Assembly (NCBI RefSeq): GCF_000757425.2
Contig: NZ_JPKR02000004.1
Location: 62,001-126,000 of the forward strand
DNA length: 64,000 bases
DNA from: Tatumella morbirosei
GTDB lineage: Bacteria > Pseudomonadota > Gammaproteobacteria > Enterobacterales > Enterobacteriaceae
Direction: 5' to 3'
Shown: one piece after another, positions 35,371 to 47,124 of the stretch
How positions within the stretch are numbered: the first letter of the stretch is position 1
Layout: each line of letters opens with the position of its first letter
Notes under the pieces: generated by a model
Database searches by the model: none
Seen by the model: the letters and a program-made list of their open reading frames with translations, nothing else
Told to the model about the DNA's origin: nothing
Translations under genes and position numbers: made by a program

Positions 35371-36042
35371 ATGACACAAGGTCCCCTGACAGAGAAAGAG
35401 CTGGAATGGCTGGATGATATCTTCATGAAGTATGGTGATGAAGATTCCGTGCTGGATGTGTCGGGGCTGGATGGATTGCTGACGGCAATTCTTTCCGGAC
35501 CGGTCATGGTCGAGCCGGAACGCTGGCTGGTTGAGGTGTGGGGCGGAGCGTTAAAGGTGCCGCACTGGAGTTCTGAGCGGGAAATGGAGCGTTTTATGAC
35601 GCTGACCTTCCAGCATATGGATGATATCGATCAGCGTCTGACGGATTATCCGGATCAGTTCGAGCCGTTGTTTGGGACCCGTGAAGTCGAAGGCCAGGAG
35701 TTTACCATTGTTGAAGAATGGTGCTTTGGTTATCTGCGCGGTGTGGCGCTGGGCCAGTGGCCGGCATTGCCGGAAAACCTGCAGCTGTCGCTCGACGCGA
35801 TTGCCTTGCATGGCCGGGAAGAGAATTTTGATAAGCTTGACCAACTGAGTCCGGATGAATTCGACACCAGCATCGATGCGATTCGCCCCACAGCATTAGC
35901 CTTGCATCACTACTGGTTTGATTTACGTACCGACGAGGTTGCGGTGGTGAATCAGCCGTTTATTGCTGAAATCAAGGCCGGGCGTAATGATCCATGCCCT
36001 TGTGGCAGTGGTAAGAAATTTAAACAGTGCTGTCTGCACTAA
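35371..36042 (+). CDS. yecA: YecA family protein with SEC-C zinc motif
   Basis: A 223-residue UPF0149/YecA protein, nearly identical in length and layout to E. coli YecA (221 residues). The N-terminal helical domain has [17 protein letters not shown] and [16 protein letters not shown]. The C-terminal SEC-C motif [20 protein letters not shown], whose Cys/His residues bind a metal, is the same type as at the SecA C-terminus. YecA-type proteins have been linked to SecA/ribosome interaction. The gene is alone, with about 200 bp upstream of mdtP's end, and converges on malM with 37 bp between. Confidence 0.95.
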   Translation: MTQGPLTEKELEWLDDIFMKYGDEDSVLDVSGLDGLLTAILSGPVMVEPERWLVEVWGGALKVPHWSSEREMERFMTLTFQHMDDIDQRLTDYPDQFEPLFGTREVEGQEFTIVEEWCFGYLRGVALGQWPALPENLQLSLDAIALHGREENFDKLDQLSPDEFDTSIDAIRPTALALHHYWFDLRTDEVAVVNQPFIAEIKAGRNDPCPCGSGKKFKQCCLH

Positions 36043-36079
36043 TGCCAGAGGGGCGGCCGGTTTCCCGGCCGACCTCTTA

Positions 36080-36979
36080 TCAGTGTTTCACACTGTCGAT
36101 AAAGGTTTTGCGTGCTGTTTTCGACCCCAGCCGTTCCGCTTCATCCAACAGTTTTAAAGCTTTATCTACATCACCTGCCGCCACTGCCTTTTTAATGGCC
36201 GTATTATAGTAGCTTTCTGAATCAGTCAGCATTGGCTCATCAGGTTTTACGGGGGTCGCCGGGGCTGCGGTTGGCCGTGAGTTACCCACGACGACAGGTG
36301 CAGCAGCAGATGCCGGAGCAGAAGGTGGGAAGAACTGGCCAATAGTGACATTACCGGTACTTTGCTCGGCACTGACTTTCAGGCTCAGTGTTCCGGTGGT
36401 GGTATGGCGGGCCACCGGGTCCGGAATATCAGGTACCGCATTGCCGACACCAGCGGCAAAGGCTTTTGCCGGATTCAGCAGGGTGGTGGTAGCAGACAGA
36501 TCCCGGGTGGTGGTATACACCAGCAGGTAAATTTGTTTTTGCCCCAACGCCGGGGTCAGTTTAAGCACACCTTCCAGCCGGTCCCCTGAAGCAATACCGG
36601 GTTTCTGGTAGGTAAAGTATTCAGACGGATAAAATGCGGCAGGGCGCATCTGTTCGTCGAGGATTAATACATTCGGCGCATAAACCGATTTAGCAGTCGC
36701 AATGCTGGAAAGCGTAATCTCCAGCGATCCTCTGTCGGCCGGTAAGGCGAATGCGGCGACCGCGCCACGAATATCACCCTGATTAATTTCCGGTGATGAT
36801 GTTCCGAGGGTAATTTCCTGGGTGACCGGCGGGACCAGCGGCGTCCAGGCTAAATTATGCAGTGTCTGGCCGGAAATTTCCGGCGCAGTATTTGCCGTAT
36901 TTTCTGCAGCAGAGACCAGTGACGGTGTGGCCCCACCCAGGACCAATGACAGACACAGGAACAGCAAACTTTTTTTCAT
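36080..36979 (-). CDS. malM: Maltose operon periplasmic protein MalM
   Basis: A 299-residue exported protein (signal peptide ending near VSA-A). It has the MalM features NLAWTPLVPP, YFTYQKPGIASGDRLEGVLKLTPALGQKQIYLLVYTT (core KPGIASGDRLEG) and a Pro/Ala-rich linker before a C-terminal helical tail. E. coli MalM is 306 residues; its function in the periplasm is unknown. It is the last gene of malK-lamB-malM, 121 bases after lamB. Confidence 0.92.
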   Translation of the reverse strand: MKKSLLFLCLSLVLGGATPSLVSAAENTANTAPEISGQTLHNLAWTPLVPPVTQEITLGTSSPEINQGDIRGAVAAFALPADRGSLEITLSSIATAKSVYAPNVLILDEQMRPAAFYPSEYFTYQKPGIASGDRLEGVLKLTPALGQKQIYLLVYTTTRDLSATTTLLNPAKAFAAGVGNAVPDIPDPVARHTTTGTLSLKVSAEQSTGNVTIGQFFPPSAPASAAAPVVVGNSRPTAAPATPVKPDEPMLTDSESYYNTAIKKAVAAGDVDKALKLLDEAERLGSKTARKTFIDSVKH

Positions 36980-37100
36980 GATGGCTTCCTTAGAGAGACG
37001 AATACGACCGGCAGTGACCCCAACGACAGCCTGCCGGCCCGTCTCCTGGTTGATTAGCTATATACTGAGATGTCATCCGCAACTGACAGCAGAATGCGGG

Positions 37101-39535
<2,435 letters not shown>

Positions 39536-39922
39536 CCTAATCTCCTGATTTCGCTGGCAGCAATTCGCAGACAGCCTGGAACGTTATGTAATGAACAGTG
39601 CAGCATTCAAGACCAGGCGTAATCATCCGTAACAAAATTTTTCAGGGGGGAGGAGAAGGGAGGATGAGGGAATCGCGCAGCTGTCTGAAAGTTCCTTGTG
39701 CTAAGCAAATTCGTGATCAGACCTGCAAAAAGGACGGTGTGTTTTTGTGTGTCACAGCACAGAACCTCAGAGAATGCAGCCCGGATCACATTCTGAGTGA
39801 TGGGGGCGTAGGTCGGGGGATGATGAACCGCCGATGGGATAAATTCACACTTGATTCAGAACCTGTCATACCCGGGTATGACGCAACCTCTGAGTTCACT
39901 CAGGTAACAGAAGGATTGGATT
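39536..39922. promoter_or_regulatory. Divergent malK-malE control region with MalT-like boxes
   Basis: This 387-bp region holds three sequences matching the MalT box GGGGA(T/G)GAGG at nine of ten positions: GGGGAGGAGA (39647-39656), GAGGATGAGG (39660-39669) and GGGGATGATG (39816-39825). A weaker one is near 39804. TGTGTCACA near 39750 is a possible partial CRP site but does not fit the full consensus. The layout resembles the E. coli malEp-malKp region, where MalT and CRP bind cooperatively between the two promoters. Confidence 0.65.
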
Positions 39923-41119
39923 ATGGCCCTCAGCATCAGGACAATTAAACACTCTCTGGCTCTTTCAGCGCTGGCTACACTGGTGCTGTCATCTTCGGCT
40001 TTCGCCAAAATAGAAGAAGGAAAGCTGGTTATCTGGATTAACGGCGATAAAGCGTATAACGGCCTGGCAGAAGTCGGGAAAAAGTTCGAGAAAGACACCG
40101 GCATCAGTGTCACTGTGGAACATCCGGACCAGCTGGAAGAGAAATATCCACAGGTCGCGGCGACCGGTAATGGTCCGGACATTATTTTCTGGGCACATGA
40201 CCGGTTCGGTGGCTATGCCCAGTCCGGTTTGCTGGCAGAGATCACCCCGGATCAGAAGTTCAAAGACAAACTGTTTCCGTTCACCTGGGATGCAGTGACC
40301 TATAACGGCAAGCTGATTGGCTATCCGATCGCTGTGGAAGCGCTGTCGCTGATTTATAACAAAGACATTATTAAACAGGCCCCAAAAACCTGGGAAGAAA
40401 TTCCGGCACTGGATACTCAGTTAAGGGCGAAGGGTAAAAGCGCCATTATGTGGAACCTGCAGGAACCGTTCTTCACCTGGCCAATTATTGCGGCTGATGG
40501 TGGCTATGCCTTTAAATTCGAGAACGGCAAATATAATGTCAAAGATACCGGGGTCGATAACGCGGGATCTAAAGCGGGCCTGCAATTTATTCTCGATATG
40601 GTGAAAAACAAACATATCAATGCGGATACCGACTATTCGATTGCCGAAGCCGCCTTTAATAAGGGCCAGACAGCCATGACCATTGATGGTCCCTGGTCAT
40701 GGGCGAACCTGGATAAGAGCAAAATTAATTACGCGGTCACCCTGCTGCCTACTTTTGGGGGGAAACCTTCAAAACCTTTCGTCGGTGTCCTGACGGCGGG
40801 TATCAATGCTGCCAGCCCGAACAAAGAACTGGCTAAAGAGTTTATTGAAAACTATCTGATCACCGATGACGGTCTGGCGACGATGAATAAAGATAAGCCG
40901 CTGGGCGCTGTCGCACTGAAATCTTATCAGCAGCAACTGGAAAAAGATCCGCGGATTTCTGCCACCATGGCGAATGCGAAAAATGGTGAAATTATGCCCA
41001 ACATCCCGCAGATGAGTAACTTCTGGTATGCAGAGCGCAGCGCGATCCTCAATGCGATCAATGGTCGTCAGACGGTCGATCAGGCGCTGAAAGATGCACA
41101 GACACGTATCGTTAAATAA
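39923..41119 (+). CDS. malE: Maltose-binding periplasmic protein MalE
   Basis: A 398-residue precursor with a Sec signal ending at AFA-K; the mature protein starts [20 protein letters not shown], as in the E. coli protein. Binding-cleft residues known from E. coli are conserved in context, for example the aromatic residues in FEPLF-type positions and [19 protein letters not shown]. An AAGGA site lies seven bases before the ATG. It delivers maltose and maltodextrins to MalFGK2 and is the first gene of malEFG. Confidence 0.97.
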   Translation: MALSIRTIKHSLALSALATLVLSSSAFAKIEEGKLVIWINGDKAYNGLAEVGKKFEKDTGISVTVEHPDQLEEKYPQVAATGNGPDIIFWAHDRFGGYAQSGLLAEITPDQKFKDKLFPFTWDAVTYNGKLIGYPIAVEALSLIYNKDIIKQAPKTWEEIPALDTQLRAKGKSAIMWNLQEPFFTWPIIAADGGYAFKFENGKYNVKDTGVDNAGSKAGLQFILDMVKNKHINADTDYSIAEAAFNKGQTAMTIDGPWSWANLDKSKINYAVTLLPTFGGKPSKPFVGVLTAGINAASPNKELAKEFIENYLITDDGLATMNKDKPLGAVALKSYQQQLEKDPRISATMANAKNGEIMPNIPQMSNFWYAERSAILNAINGRQTVDQALKDAQTRIVK

Positions 41120-41157
41120 TACACCGCGCTGAACGGTGAGTTTCAGATAAAGAAATA

Positions 41158-41185
41158 CACTGCACAGCCTCAGGGGTGTGCAGTG
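41158..41185 (+). repeat. Stem-loop between malE and malF
   Basis: CACTGCAC and GTGCAGTG form a perfect 8-bp stem (extended by one A-T pair) in the 85-bp malE-malF gap. In E. coli the same gap has REP hairpins that stabilise malE mRNA and raise MalE over MalF. A similar role is inferred here, although the sequence is not an E. coli-type REP. Confidence 0.5.
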
Positions 41186-41204
41186 CTTCCACAAGGATGC
41201 TCTT

Positions 41205-42749
41205 ATGCCAGTAGCCAAAAAAAGCCCGTCAGGTGTTGTGCTGAAATGGCTGATTCTTGCCATTCTCGCCTGCATCACCGGCTATCTGATCGTGCTGATG
41301 TATGCGCAGGGTGAGTATCTGTTTGCCATAGTGACACTGATTATCTCCGGTGCCGGGCTGTATATTTATGCGAACCGCCATGCCTATTCGTGGCGCTATC
41401 TCTATCCGGGGCTGGCAGGGATGTCTCTGTTTGTCCTGTTCCCGTTGGTCTGTACTATCGCGATAGCTTTCACTAATTACAGCAGCACAAACCAGTTAAC
41501 CTTTGAACGTGCTCAGTCGGTATTACTGAGCCGCGAATTTCAGGGCGGGAAGACATTTACTTTTGGTTTATATCCGGCGGGAGAGAAGTGGCAAATCGCA
41601 CTGACTTCTGACGACAACCCGCAGGTGCTGCTATCGGCGCCATTCAGCCTGAAGAACTCTGAGGCACAGAATGTTACCGTCACGGCGCAGGCATTGCCGG
41701 CCAGCGAGAAAGCCGGGTTACGGGTGATCACCCAAAACCGGCTGGCGCTGGGTAAACTGGTCGTTCAATTGCCGGACGGTGAAACTCTGCGTATGAGCTC
41801 GCTACGCCAGTTCTCCGGTACTCGGCCGTTGTACCGGTTGAACAACGAAAACCAGCAACTGACCAACGTCCAGACGGGTACACTCTACCGGCCTAATCCG
41901 AACACCGGTTTTTATCAGGCCGTGGATAGTCAGGGGCAATGGCAGGCGGAAAAACTCAGCCCCGGATATACCGTGGGCATTGGTTGGGGTAACTTCCTGC
42001 GGGTGTTTGAAGATGAAGGGATTCGTCAGCCTTTTGTCTCCATTTTTATCTGGACGGTTGTATTTTCATTGCTGACGGTGGTATTTACCGTGGCTGTGGG
42101 TATGGTGCTGGCCTGCGTGGTGCAATGGGAAGAGCTGAAGGGGAAAGCACTGTATCGCATGTTGCTGATCCTGCCTTATGCGGTACCGGCGTTTATTTCC
42201 ATACTGATTTTCAAGGGGTTGTTTAACCAGAGCTTTGGTGAGATTAACCTGATGCTCAATGCACTGTTCGGCATTAAACCTTCATGGTTCAGCGATCCGC
42301 TGACAGCAAAAACCATGATAGTCATCGTTAATACCTGGCTGGGTTACCCTTATATGATGATCCTGTGTATGGGGCTGCTGAAAGCGATCCCGGATGATCT
42401 GTATGAGGCCTCAGCGATGGACGGGGCTACACCGTTACAAAATTTCCTGCGGATCACTTTTCCCCTGCTGATCAAACCTTTGACGCCACTGATGATCGCC
42501 AGTTTTGCGTTTAACTTTAATAACTTTGTCCTGATCCAACTGCTGACCAATGGGGGACCGGATATGCTGGGTACCACCACACCGGCAGGGCATACCGATC
42601 TGCTGGTCAGCTACACCTACCGTATTGCTTTTGAAGGGGGCGGTGGTCAGGACTTCGGGCTGGCTGCGGCGGTGGCTACGCTGATTTTCCTGCTGGTGGG
42701 TGTGCTGGCACTGGTGAATCTGAAAGCCACACGTATGAAATTTGATTAA
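41205..42749 (+). CDS. malF: Maltose ABC transporter permease MalF
   Basis: At 514 residues it equals E. coli MalF. It has eight expected membrane segments with a large periplasmic P2 loop between about residues 95 and 275, which caps MalE. The EAA loop reads [22 protein letters not shown] (core [14 protein letters not shown]) and contacts MalK. The ATG at 41205 has AAGGA upstream; the frame also starts nine codons earlier inside the hairpin, which is not favoured. It precedes malG by 13 bases. Confidence 0.96.
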   Translation: MPVAKKSPSGVVLKWLILAILACITGYLIVLMYAQGEYLFAIVTLIISGAGLYIYANRHAYSWRYLYPGLAGMSLFVLFPLVCTIAIAFTNYSSTNQLTFERAQSVLLSREFQGGKTFTFGLYPAGEKWQIALTSDDNPQVLLSAPFSLKNSEAQNVTVTAQALPASEKAGLRVITQNRLALGKLVVQLPDGETLRMSSLRQFSGTRPLYRLNNENQQLTNVQTGTLYRPNPNTGFYQAVDSQGQWQAEKLSPGYTVGIGWGNFLRVFEDEGIRQPFVSIFIWTVVFSLLTVVFTVAVGMVLACVVQWEELKGKALYRMLLILPYAVPAFISILIFKGLFNQSFGEINLMLNALFGIKPSWFSDPLTAKTMIVIVNTWLGYPYMMILCMGLLKAIPDDLYEASAMDGATPLQNFLRITFPLLIKPLTPLMIASFAFNFNNFVLIQLLTNGGPDMLGTTTPAGHTDLLVSYTYRIAFEGGGGQDFGLAAAVATLIFLLVGVLALVNLKATRMKFD

Positions 42750-42762
42750 GGAGGGGCCGGTT

Positions 42763-43653
42763 ATGCCTATGGTTAAACCCAAATCACAGAAAGTCAGGCT
42801 GTTGGTGACTCATCTGCTGTTATTGTGCTTTCTGGCGCTGATCCTGTTTCCTTTGCTGATGGTGTTTGCTATCTCACTGCGGCCCGGCAATTTCGCCACC
42901 GGCAGCCTGATCCCGGAGCATATCTCCTGGGATCACTGGAAGCTGGCTCTGGGGATCGCCGTGACGAACAGTGATGGTTCGGTGACGCCACCACCGTTCC
43001 CGGTACTGCTCTGGCTGTGGAATTCGGTCAAGATCGCGGGGATTACCGCAGTTGGGATAGTGGCACTTTCCACCACGGCGGCTTATGCATTTGCCCGGAT
43101 GAAATTTCGTGGCAAAAGCCCGGTGCTGAAAGCGATGCTGATTTTTCAGATGTTCCCTGCTGTCCTGTCACTGGTTGCTCTGTACGCGTTGTTTGACCGG
43201 CTGGGGAATTATATTCCGTTCCTTGGGCTGAATACCCATGGTGGCGTGATCTTCGCCTATATGGGGGGCATTGCTCTGCATGTCTGGACTATTAAGGGGT
43301 ATTTCGAAACCATTGACGGTTCGCTGGAAGAGGCGGCGGCACTGGATGGTGCCACCCCGTGGCAGGCTTTCCGGCTGGTATTGTTACCCTTATCCGTGCC
43401 GATTCTGGCGGTGGTATTTATTCTGTCGTTTATCGGGGCGATTACCGAGGTGCCGGTCGCATCGTTGCTGCTACGAGATGTCAACAGCTATACGCTGGCG
43501 GTGGGCATGCAGCAATACCTGAATCCGCAGAACTATCTGTGGGGTGATTTTGCCGCAGCGGCCATATTATCGGCCATTCCGATTACGGCGGTGTTCCTGA
43601 TAGCTCAGCGCTGGCTGGTGGGCGGTCTGACGGCCGGAGGTGTTAAAGGCTGA
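42763..43653 (+). CDS. malG: Maltose ABC transporter permease MalG
   Basis: At 296 residues it equals E. coli MalG. It has six membrane segments, the EAA loop [21 protein letters not shown] (core [14 protein letters not shown]), and the conserved C-terminus LTAGGVKG. The start at 42763 ([10 protein letters not shown]) follows GGAGGGG. It completes the MalEFGK2 transporter and is followed 66 bases later by an intrinsic terminator. Confidence 0.96.
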   Translation: MPMVKPKSQKVRLLVTHLLLLCFLALILFPLLMVFAISLRPGNFATGSLIPEHISWDHWKLALGIAVTNSDGSVTPPPFPVLLWLWNSVKIAGITAVGIVALSTTAAYAFARMKFRGKSPVLKAMLIFQMFPAVLSLVALYALFDRLGNYIPFLGLNTHGGVIFAYMGGIALHVWTIKGYFETIDGSLEEAAALDGATPWQAFRLVLLPLSVPILAVVFILSFIGAITEVPVASLLLRDVNSYTLAVGMQQYLNPQNYLWGDFAAAAILSAIPITAVFLIAQRWLVGGLTAGGVKG

Positions 43654-43718
43654 CCGGTAAAATGAATTGCGCTTAATCTCAGCAATGGGTGTATGACTTG
43701 TGAATTTCCTCCACTTCG

Positions 43719-43743
43719 GCGACCGGTAACGGTCGCTTTTTTT
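43719..43743 (+). terminator. Intrinsic terminator of malEFG
   Basis: GCGACCG-GTAA-CGGTCGC is followed directly by seven T residues. A perfect 7-bp G/C-rich stem with tetraloop and T tract makes this a strong Rho-independent terminator. Confidence 0.92.
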
Positions 43744-44057
43744 ATCAATACTTGCCTGGTTCAGAGAACAACTCACTGGCTACCGGAGGGCAACCTATGC
43801 GTTTACCCCAGGTCGGGGGATGACACTATTTCGTCCCTCCAGACGCAGCAGTGGCAGGGCAGTGGTTCCGGCAGGCAACCCGACAGCGGTGAGCTAATAA
43901 TGTTGTGAACCAAAACGCAAAAATGCCGCTGTTTCGCCTTCCGGCGGTTGTGAAGAATATAATCAACCCCGGTATTCGTCGATTTTGTCGGAGCATGGTG
44001 TGACGTTATGGAAAGCGTGGTACCAGCCTACTTAGATAACCAATTCTGACAATCAGG
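43744..44057. other. Gene-poor stretch after malG with a MalT-like box
   Basis: No convincing gene is seen in these 314 bp. A strong ribosome-binding site GGAGGG stands before an eight-codon frame at 43797 (MRLPQVGG then stop). GGGGATGACA at 43816-43825 fits the MalT box at eight of ten positions. Its left flank AGGTCG is identical to that of the box at 39816, so 14 bases are shared between the two places. It may be part of a promoter for the unknown genes at 44058-44700. Confidence 0.4.
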
Positions 44058-44570
44058 ATGATAGTTTCGAACATGGACGATCTTAATTCTATGACTATTT
44101 TCGATAAAGTTCAGGCAGGTATGCCGGAGGGTCGGCACAGGATGATATATTTGGTGGAGGTGTATCCGTATGAGTACGAAATTCATTTTAATGAAGTTGT
44201 AGAATACTTCGATTCGTTTATAGACATTCCCGAAGGCATTTTGACCGGCATTCGTCCTACATTTGTCAATCGCATTGGTGGATGTTACGAAATTGCGTTT
44301 GATCTGGTGAGCAACATAGAGAGTGGTCGTAGTTTTGCACCTCCGGACTCGAACAATGCTCATAAGCTGAGTACAATAATTGACCAGGCTATTGTGCGGC
44401 ATTACACTAAACACAAGCCATACTGTTATATGTTTCTTGCATACTCGCCTGAATTATCCAGACTTTACACTATAGCGATGATGCGACTCAGGCAAAGATT
44501 CAAATACAAAATTAAACAGATTCACAGTAATCTGGAACCAGAGGGAAGAGGTTATGTTATTGAATTATAA
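44058..44570 (+). CDS. Protein of unknown function, 170 residues
   Basis: I do not recognise this family. The 170-residue product is soluble, with no signal peptide or membrane segment, is fairly rich in Tyr, Ile and Phe, and has a basic C-terminus. It contains DFxxxxIPEGI-like and YMFLAYSPELSRLYTIAMMR segments. The DNA is visibly richer in A+T than the mal genes around it, suggesting transfer. The start at 44058 lacks a well-spaced ribosome-binding site, so a start at one of the later in-frame ATGs (44073 or 44091) is possible. The end overlaps the next small gene by 17 bases, which supports both being real. Confidence 0.6.
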   Translation: MIVSNMDDLNSMTIFDKVQAGMPEGRHRMIYLVEVYPYEYEIHFNEVVEYFDSFIDIPEGILTGIRPTFVNRIGGCYEIAFDLVSNIESGRSFAPPDSNNAHKLSTIIDQAIVRHYTKHKPYCYMFLAYSPELSRLYTIAMMRLRQRFKYKIKQIHSNLEPEGRGYVIEL

Positions 44571-44700
44571 ACCTAAGAAGACCCGTAAACAGCCACTGTC
44601 ACTGGAAGAAGCTATCCGGCTCAAGGCTGAAAGGATGCGTGAAACTCACGAATTCTTCAGGAACAGAAGCAAAGAGAAGGTGACTTCTGAGGCACAGTGA
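44554..44700 (+). CDS. Small protein of unknown function, 48 residues
   Basis: This frame (ATG 44554, TGA 44698-44700) encodes 48 mostly helical, strongly basic residues starting MLLNYKPKKTRKQPLSLEEA. A good ribosome-binding site GGGAAGAG is five bases upstream, inside the end of the preceding gene, with a 17-base overlap. The pairing of a mid-sized protein with a small basic/charged helical partner resembles toxin-antitoxin or chaperone-type pairs, but nothing in the sequence proves this. A hairpin follows 18 bases after the stop. Confidence 0.55.
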   Translation: MLLNYKPKKTRKQPLSLEEAIRLKAERMRETHEFFRNRSKEKVTSEAQ

Positions 44701-44717
44701 TCGGGTTGTTATGATTA

Positions 44718-44739
44718 AAAGGGGCCAACAGGTCCCTTT
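44718..44739 (+). terminator. Probable terminator after the unknown gene pair
   Basis: AAAGGGGCC-AACA-GGTCCCTTT gives a 9-bp stem with one G-T pair. The T tract is short (TTTGTCGTT). Its place just after the 48-residue gene suggests it closes that operon. Confidence 0.6.
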
Positions 44740-44754
44740 GTCGTTATATCACTT

Positions 44755-44934
44755 ATGCCAGTCATACTCACCAACCCGAAAATCATACCTGCCAACAGTT
44801 TTACCGGCGATCATGAATTAAAACACTTACCTACCTTCGGTGCGGTGGATCAGTTTATTAGCAGTAACCAGATTCTGGCGGTGCCAGATTACTGTCAGGC
44901 GTTGTCGGTGATTTACAAAACTCCGATATATTAA
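44755..44934 (+). CDS. Doubtful small ORF or gene remnant, 59 residues
   Basis: An open frame from ATG 44755 to TAA 44932-44934 gives 59 residues beginning MPVILTNPKIIPANSFTGDH. The composition looks protein-like rather than random (VDQFISSNQILAVPDYCQAL), but there is no ribosome-binding site and a terminator-like hairpin lies just upstream. It may be the surviving end of a longer lost gene in this accessory stretch. Confidence 0.25.
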   Translation: MPVILTNPKIIPANSFTGDHELKHLPTFGAVDQFISSNQILAVPDYCQALSVIYKTPIY

Positions 44935-44979
44935 TACAGGCCATTATCCGGCAGGTTAAAACAGATGTGGGAAGCCGTC

Positions 44980-45020
44980 GGAAGAACCCGCCTCTGCACA
45001 GCGCGAGAGCGGGTTCTTCC
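44980..45020. terminator. Large hairpin after malQ
   Basis: GGAAGAACCCGC (44980-44991) and GCGGGTTCTTCC (45009-45020) form a perfect 12-bp stem with a 17-base loop, eight bases past the malQ stop on the minus strand. No T tract is present. It probably ends or stabilises the malPQ transcript. Confidence 0.65.
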
Positions 45021-45027
45021 GGAGTGA

Positions 45028-47115
45028 TTAGCCAACCGATACTTTTTTCCTGCGTTTATCCAGGTCTTTAATCAGCTTATTGATATGTTCATCGGCGAAT
45101 ATTTCTTCAAGCGTGTGGCTCAGTTTACGTCGCCAGTTTGGATACTCGGTATTGGTGCCGGGAATATTGACCGGGGTTGCCATATCCAGCCAGTCTTCCG
45201 GTTGCAGACCCAGTAAGGCGCAGGCACTGTCGGCGACATAACGCTGTAGCCCACGGTTCAGTACCGGAGTCATTTCCATTAATGCTGCACGGTGGCCGGT
45301 TTTCTTTGGAATACAGTCATAGTGATGCAGCGCATCGAGCAGGCCCTGTCGGGCGCGGGCGCGGTCCGCGTAGAGTTCCTCCAATACTTCCTGATCACGG
45401 TACAGGCCCAGGGTTTTCCCCAGGGTTAGGTCATCGGCCTGCCAGTAGCCACGCAGTGTTGGCAGATCGTGGGTGGTGAGGGTCGCCATCGCCTGCTGAG
45501 GATAGGACTGCGGTGCACGAAAATGGTTTTCTTCATCCTGTTCAAAATACAGCACTTTGTAGGAGTACACCCCGGATTCTCGTAGCTTGCTGACAATCTC
45601 CACCGGGACTGTCCCAAGATCTTCACCGATCACCATGCACTGGAGGCGGTGGCTCTCTAAAGCGAGGATCGCCAGCAGATCATCTACCGGATAGCGGACA
45701 TAAGCCCCTTTATCGGCGGTTTCTCCGGCGGGTATCCACCATAAACGCAGCAGGTTCATCACATGATCGATACGTAATGCCCCGCAGTGGGTCATATTCG
45801 CCCGCAGCATATCGATAAACGGCTGATAGCCTCGCCGGGCCATGACCCAGGGATCCATCGGGCGCAGATCCCAGTTCTGGCCCTGCGGTCCGAGAATGTC
45901 TGGCGGGGCCCCGACCGACGCATCCAGGCAAAACAGTTCACCATCATCCCAGGTTTCTGATCCGCCGCGAACGATCCCGACCGCCAGATCACGGTACAGA
46001 CCGATCGGCATTTCATGCTGCTGGCTGACCTCATAACAACCGACCAGTTGAGTCTCCGCCAGCCATTGCAGCCAGCAGTAAAATCCGACCTCACGCGTAT
46101 GTTGTTCGCAGAACTGCTGTACTGCCTTTCCACGGGCATCATGATACTCTTGCGGCCAGTCGTTCCAACCCAGAGCTTCACCTCGGGTTTCTGCCAGGTG
46201 CTGGTAGAGTGCATCGAATACCGCCTGCAATCTCAGACTTTCCCCACCGCGTTCACTGAATGCGGCCAGATCCTTCACCTGCGGGTCCCGGGCAGGGCGT
46301 TTTACAAACTGCTGATACGCCAGCCGCAGACCGGCCAGTTTCAGTGACATCACTTCACTGTAATCGACAAACTCAGCAGCGCGTGCGGCTTTCAGCCTGT
46401 TTTGGGTTTGAGGTAACGCCCACCACTGTTGTGCTTCGTCACTGAGCCTGAAATCTTCGATGGCATTCACATCGATATAAATGATATTCAGCCAGCGCCG
46501 GGTAGAGGGGCTGTAAGGGCTGGCCGCGGTCGGATTTGCCGGATACAGCGCGTGAATGGGGTTGAGGCCCACAAATGCGCCGCCGCGTTCGGCAATCTGT
46601 GGCAGAAACTGCCTGAGGTCTCCGAAATCACCAATTCCCCAGTTATTCTCAGACCGTAGCGTATAGAGTTGAATACAGGCTCCCCACAGCTTTTTTCCTG
46701 AAAGCAGGGCTTCCGGCTCAAAGCAACGTTTCGGGGCGACAATCACCCGGCAGTGCCATTGTTGTTCGTCGCGGGAGAGTGTTAACTGGTGATATCCGGC
46801 GGGAATTTTTCCCGGCAGCACCAGCGTCATCTCGCCACTGATCCGGCCCTGCTGGCGGGTCACGTTCTCCTGCTGCAACAGCCACTGATATTCGCCGTTG
46901 CCACTGACCGGCAGGGCCAGACGACCGCCGGCGGTAAATACCCGTACCCCGGGCACCGGGCTAAATTCCGGCACCGGGCGGTGGCTAAAATTCATGGCAT
47001 CTAACAGTTTTTGCCGGGTTTCCGGGGCAGTCTCCTGTTGCTTACCATGTGCATTGATAAAGCCGGAGGAGATACCTGCTTCTCTGGCTGCCTGTTCCAG
47101 TGCTTTGTTGTCCAT
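45028..47115 (-). CDS. malQ: 4-alpha-glucanotransferase (amylomaltase) MalQ
   Basis: A 695-residue GH77 enzyme that disproportionates maltodextrins, building longer chains and releasing glucose in the cytoplasm. Conserved catalytic regions include NWGIGDFGDL, GLNPIHALYP, GAPPDILGPQGQNWDLRP (core GAPPDILGPQGQNW), ALRIDHVMNLLRLWWIP (with the nucleophile Asp in RIDH), IGEDLGTVP and TTHDLPTLRGYW. E. coli MalQ is 694 residues. It follows malP after nine bases in the malPQ operon. Confidence 0.96.
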   Translation of the reverse strand: MDNKALEQAAREAGISSGFINAHGKQQETAPETRQKLLDAMNFSHRPVPEFSPVPGVRVFTAGGRLALPVSGNGEYQWLLQQENVTRQQGRISGEMTLVLPGKIPAGYHQLTLSRDEQQWHCRVIVAPKRCFEPEALLSGKKLWGACIQLYTLRSENNWGIGDFGDLRQFLPQIAERGGAFVGLNPIHALYPANPTAASPYSPSTRRWLNIIYIDVNAIEDFRLSDEAQQWWALPQTQNRLKAARAAEFVDYSEVMSLKLAGLRLAYQQFVKRPARDPQVKDLAAFSERGGESLRLQAVFDALYQHLAETRGEALGWNDWPQEYHDARGKAVQQFCEQHTREVGFYCWLQWLAETQLVGCYEVSQQHEMPIGLYRDLAVGIVRGGSETWDDGELFCLDASVGAPPDILGPQGQNWDLRPMDPWVMARRGYQPFIDMLRANMTHCGALRIDHVMNLLRLWWIPAGETADKGAYVRYPVDDLLAILALESHRLQCMVIGEDLGTVPVEIVSKLRESGVYSYKVLYFEQDEENHFRAPQSYPQQAMATLTTHDLPTLRGYWQADDLTLGKTLGLYRDQEVLEELYADRARARQGLLDALHHYDCIPKKTGHRAALMEMTPVLNRGLQRYVADSACALLGLQPEDWLDMATPVNIPGTNTEYPNWRRKLSHTLEEIFADEHINKLIKDLDKRRKKVSVG

Positions 47116-47124
47116 GCAGTCTCC

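Noticed and set aside
39740-39765. CRP site in the malK-malE region (TGTGTCACA)
   Set aside because: The right half TCACA is good, but the base pattern six bases upstream does not match TGTGA, so a full CRP site was not claimed.
43693-43908. 71-codon frame after malG
   Set aside because: Part of its sequence is simply the malEFG terminator hairpin and T tract read as codons, and it has no ribosome-binding site.
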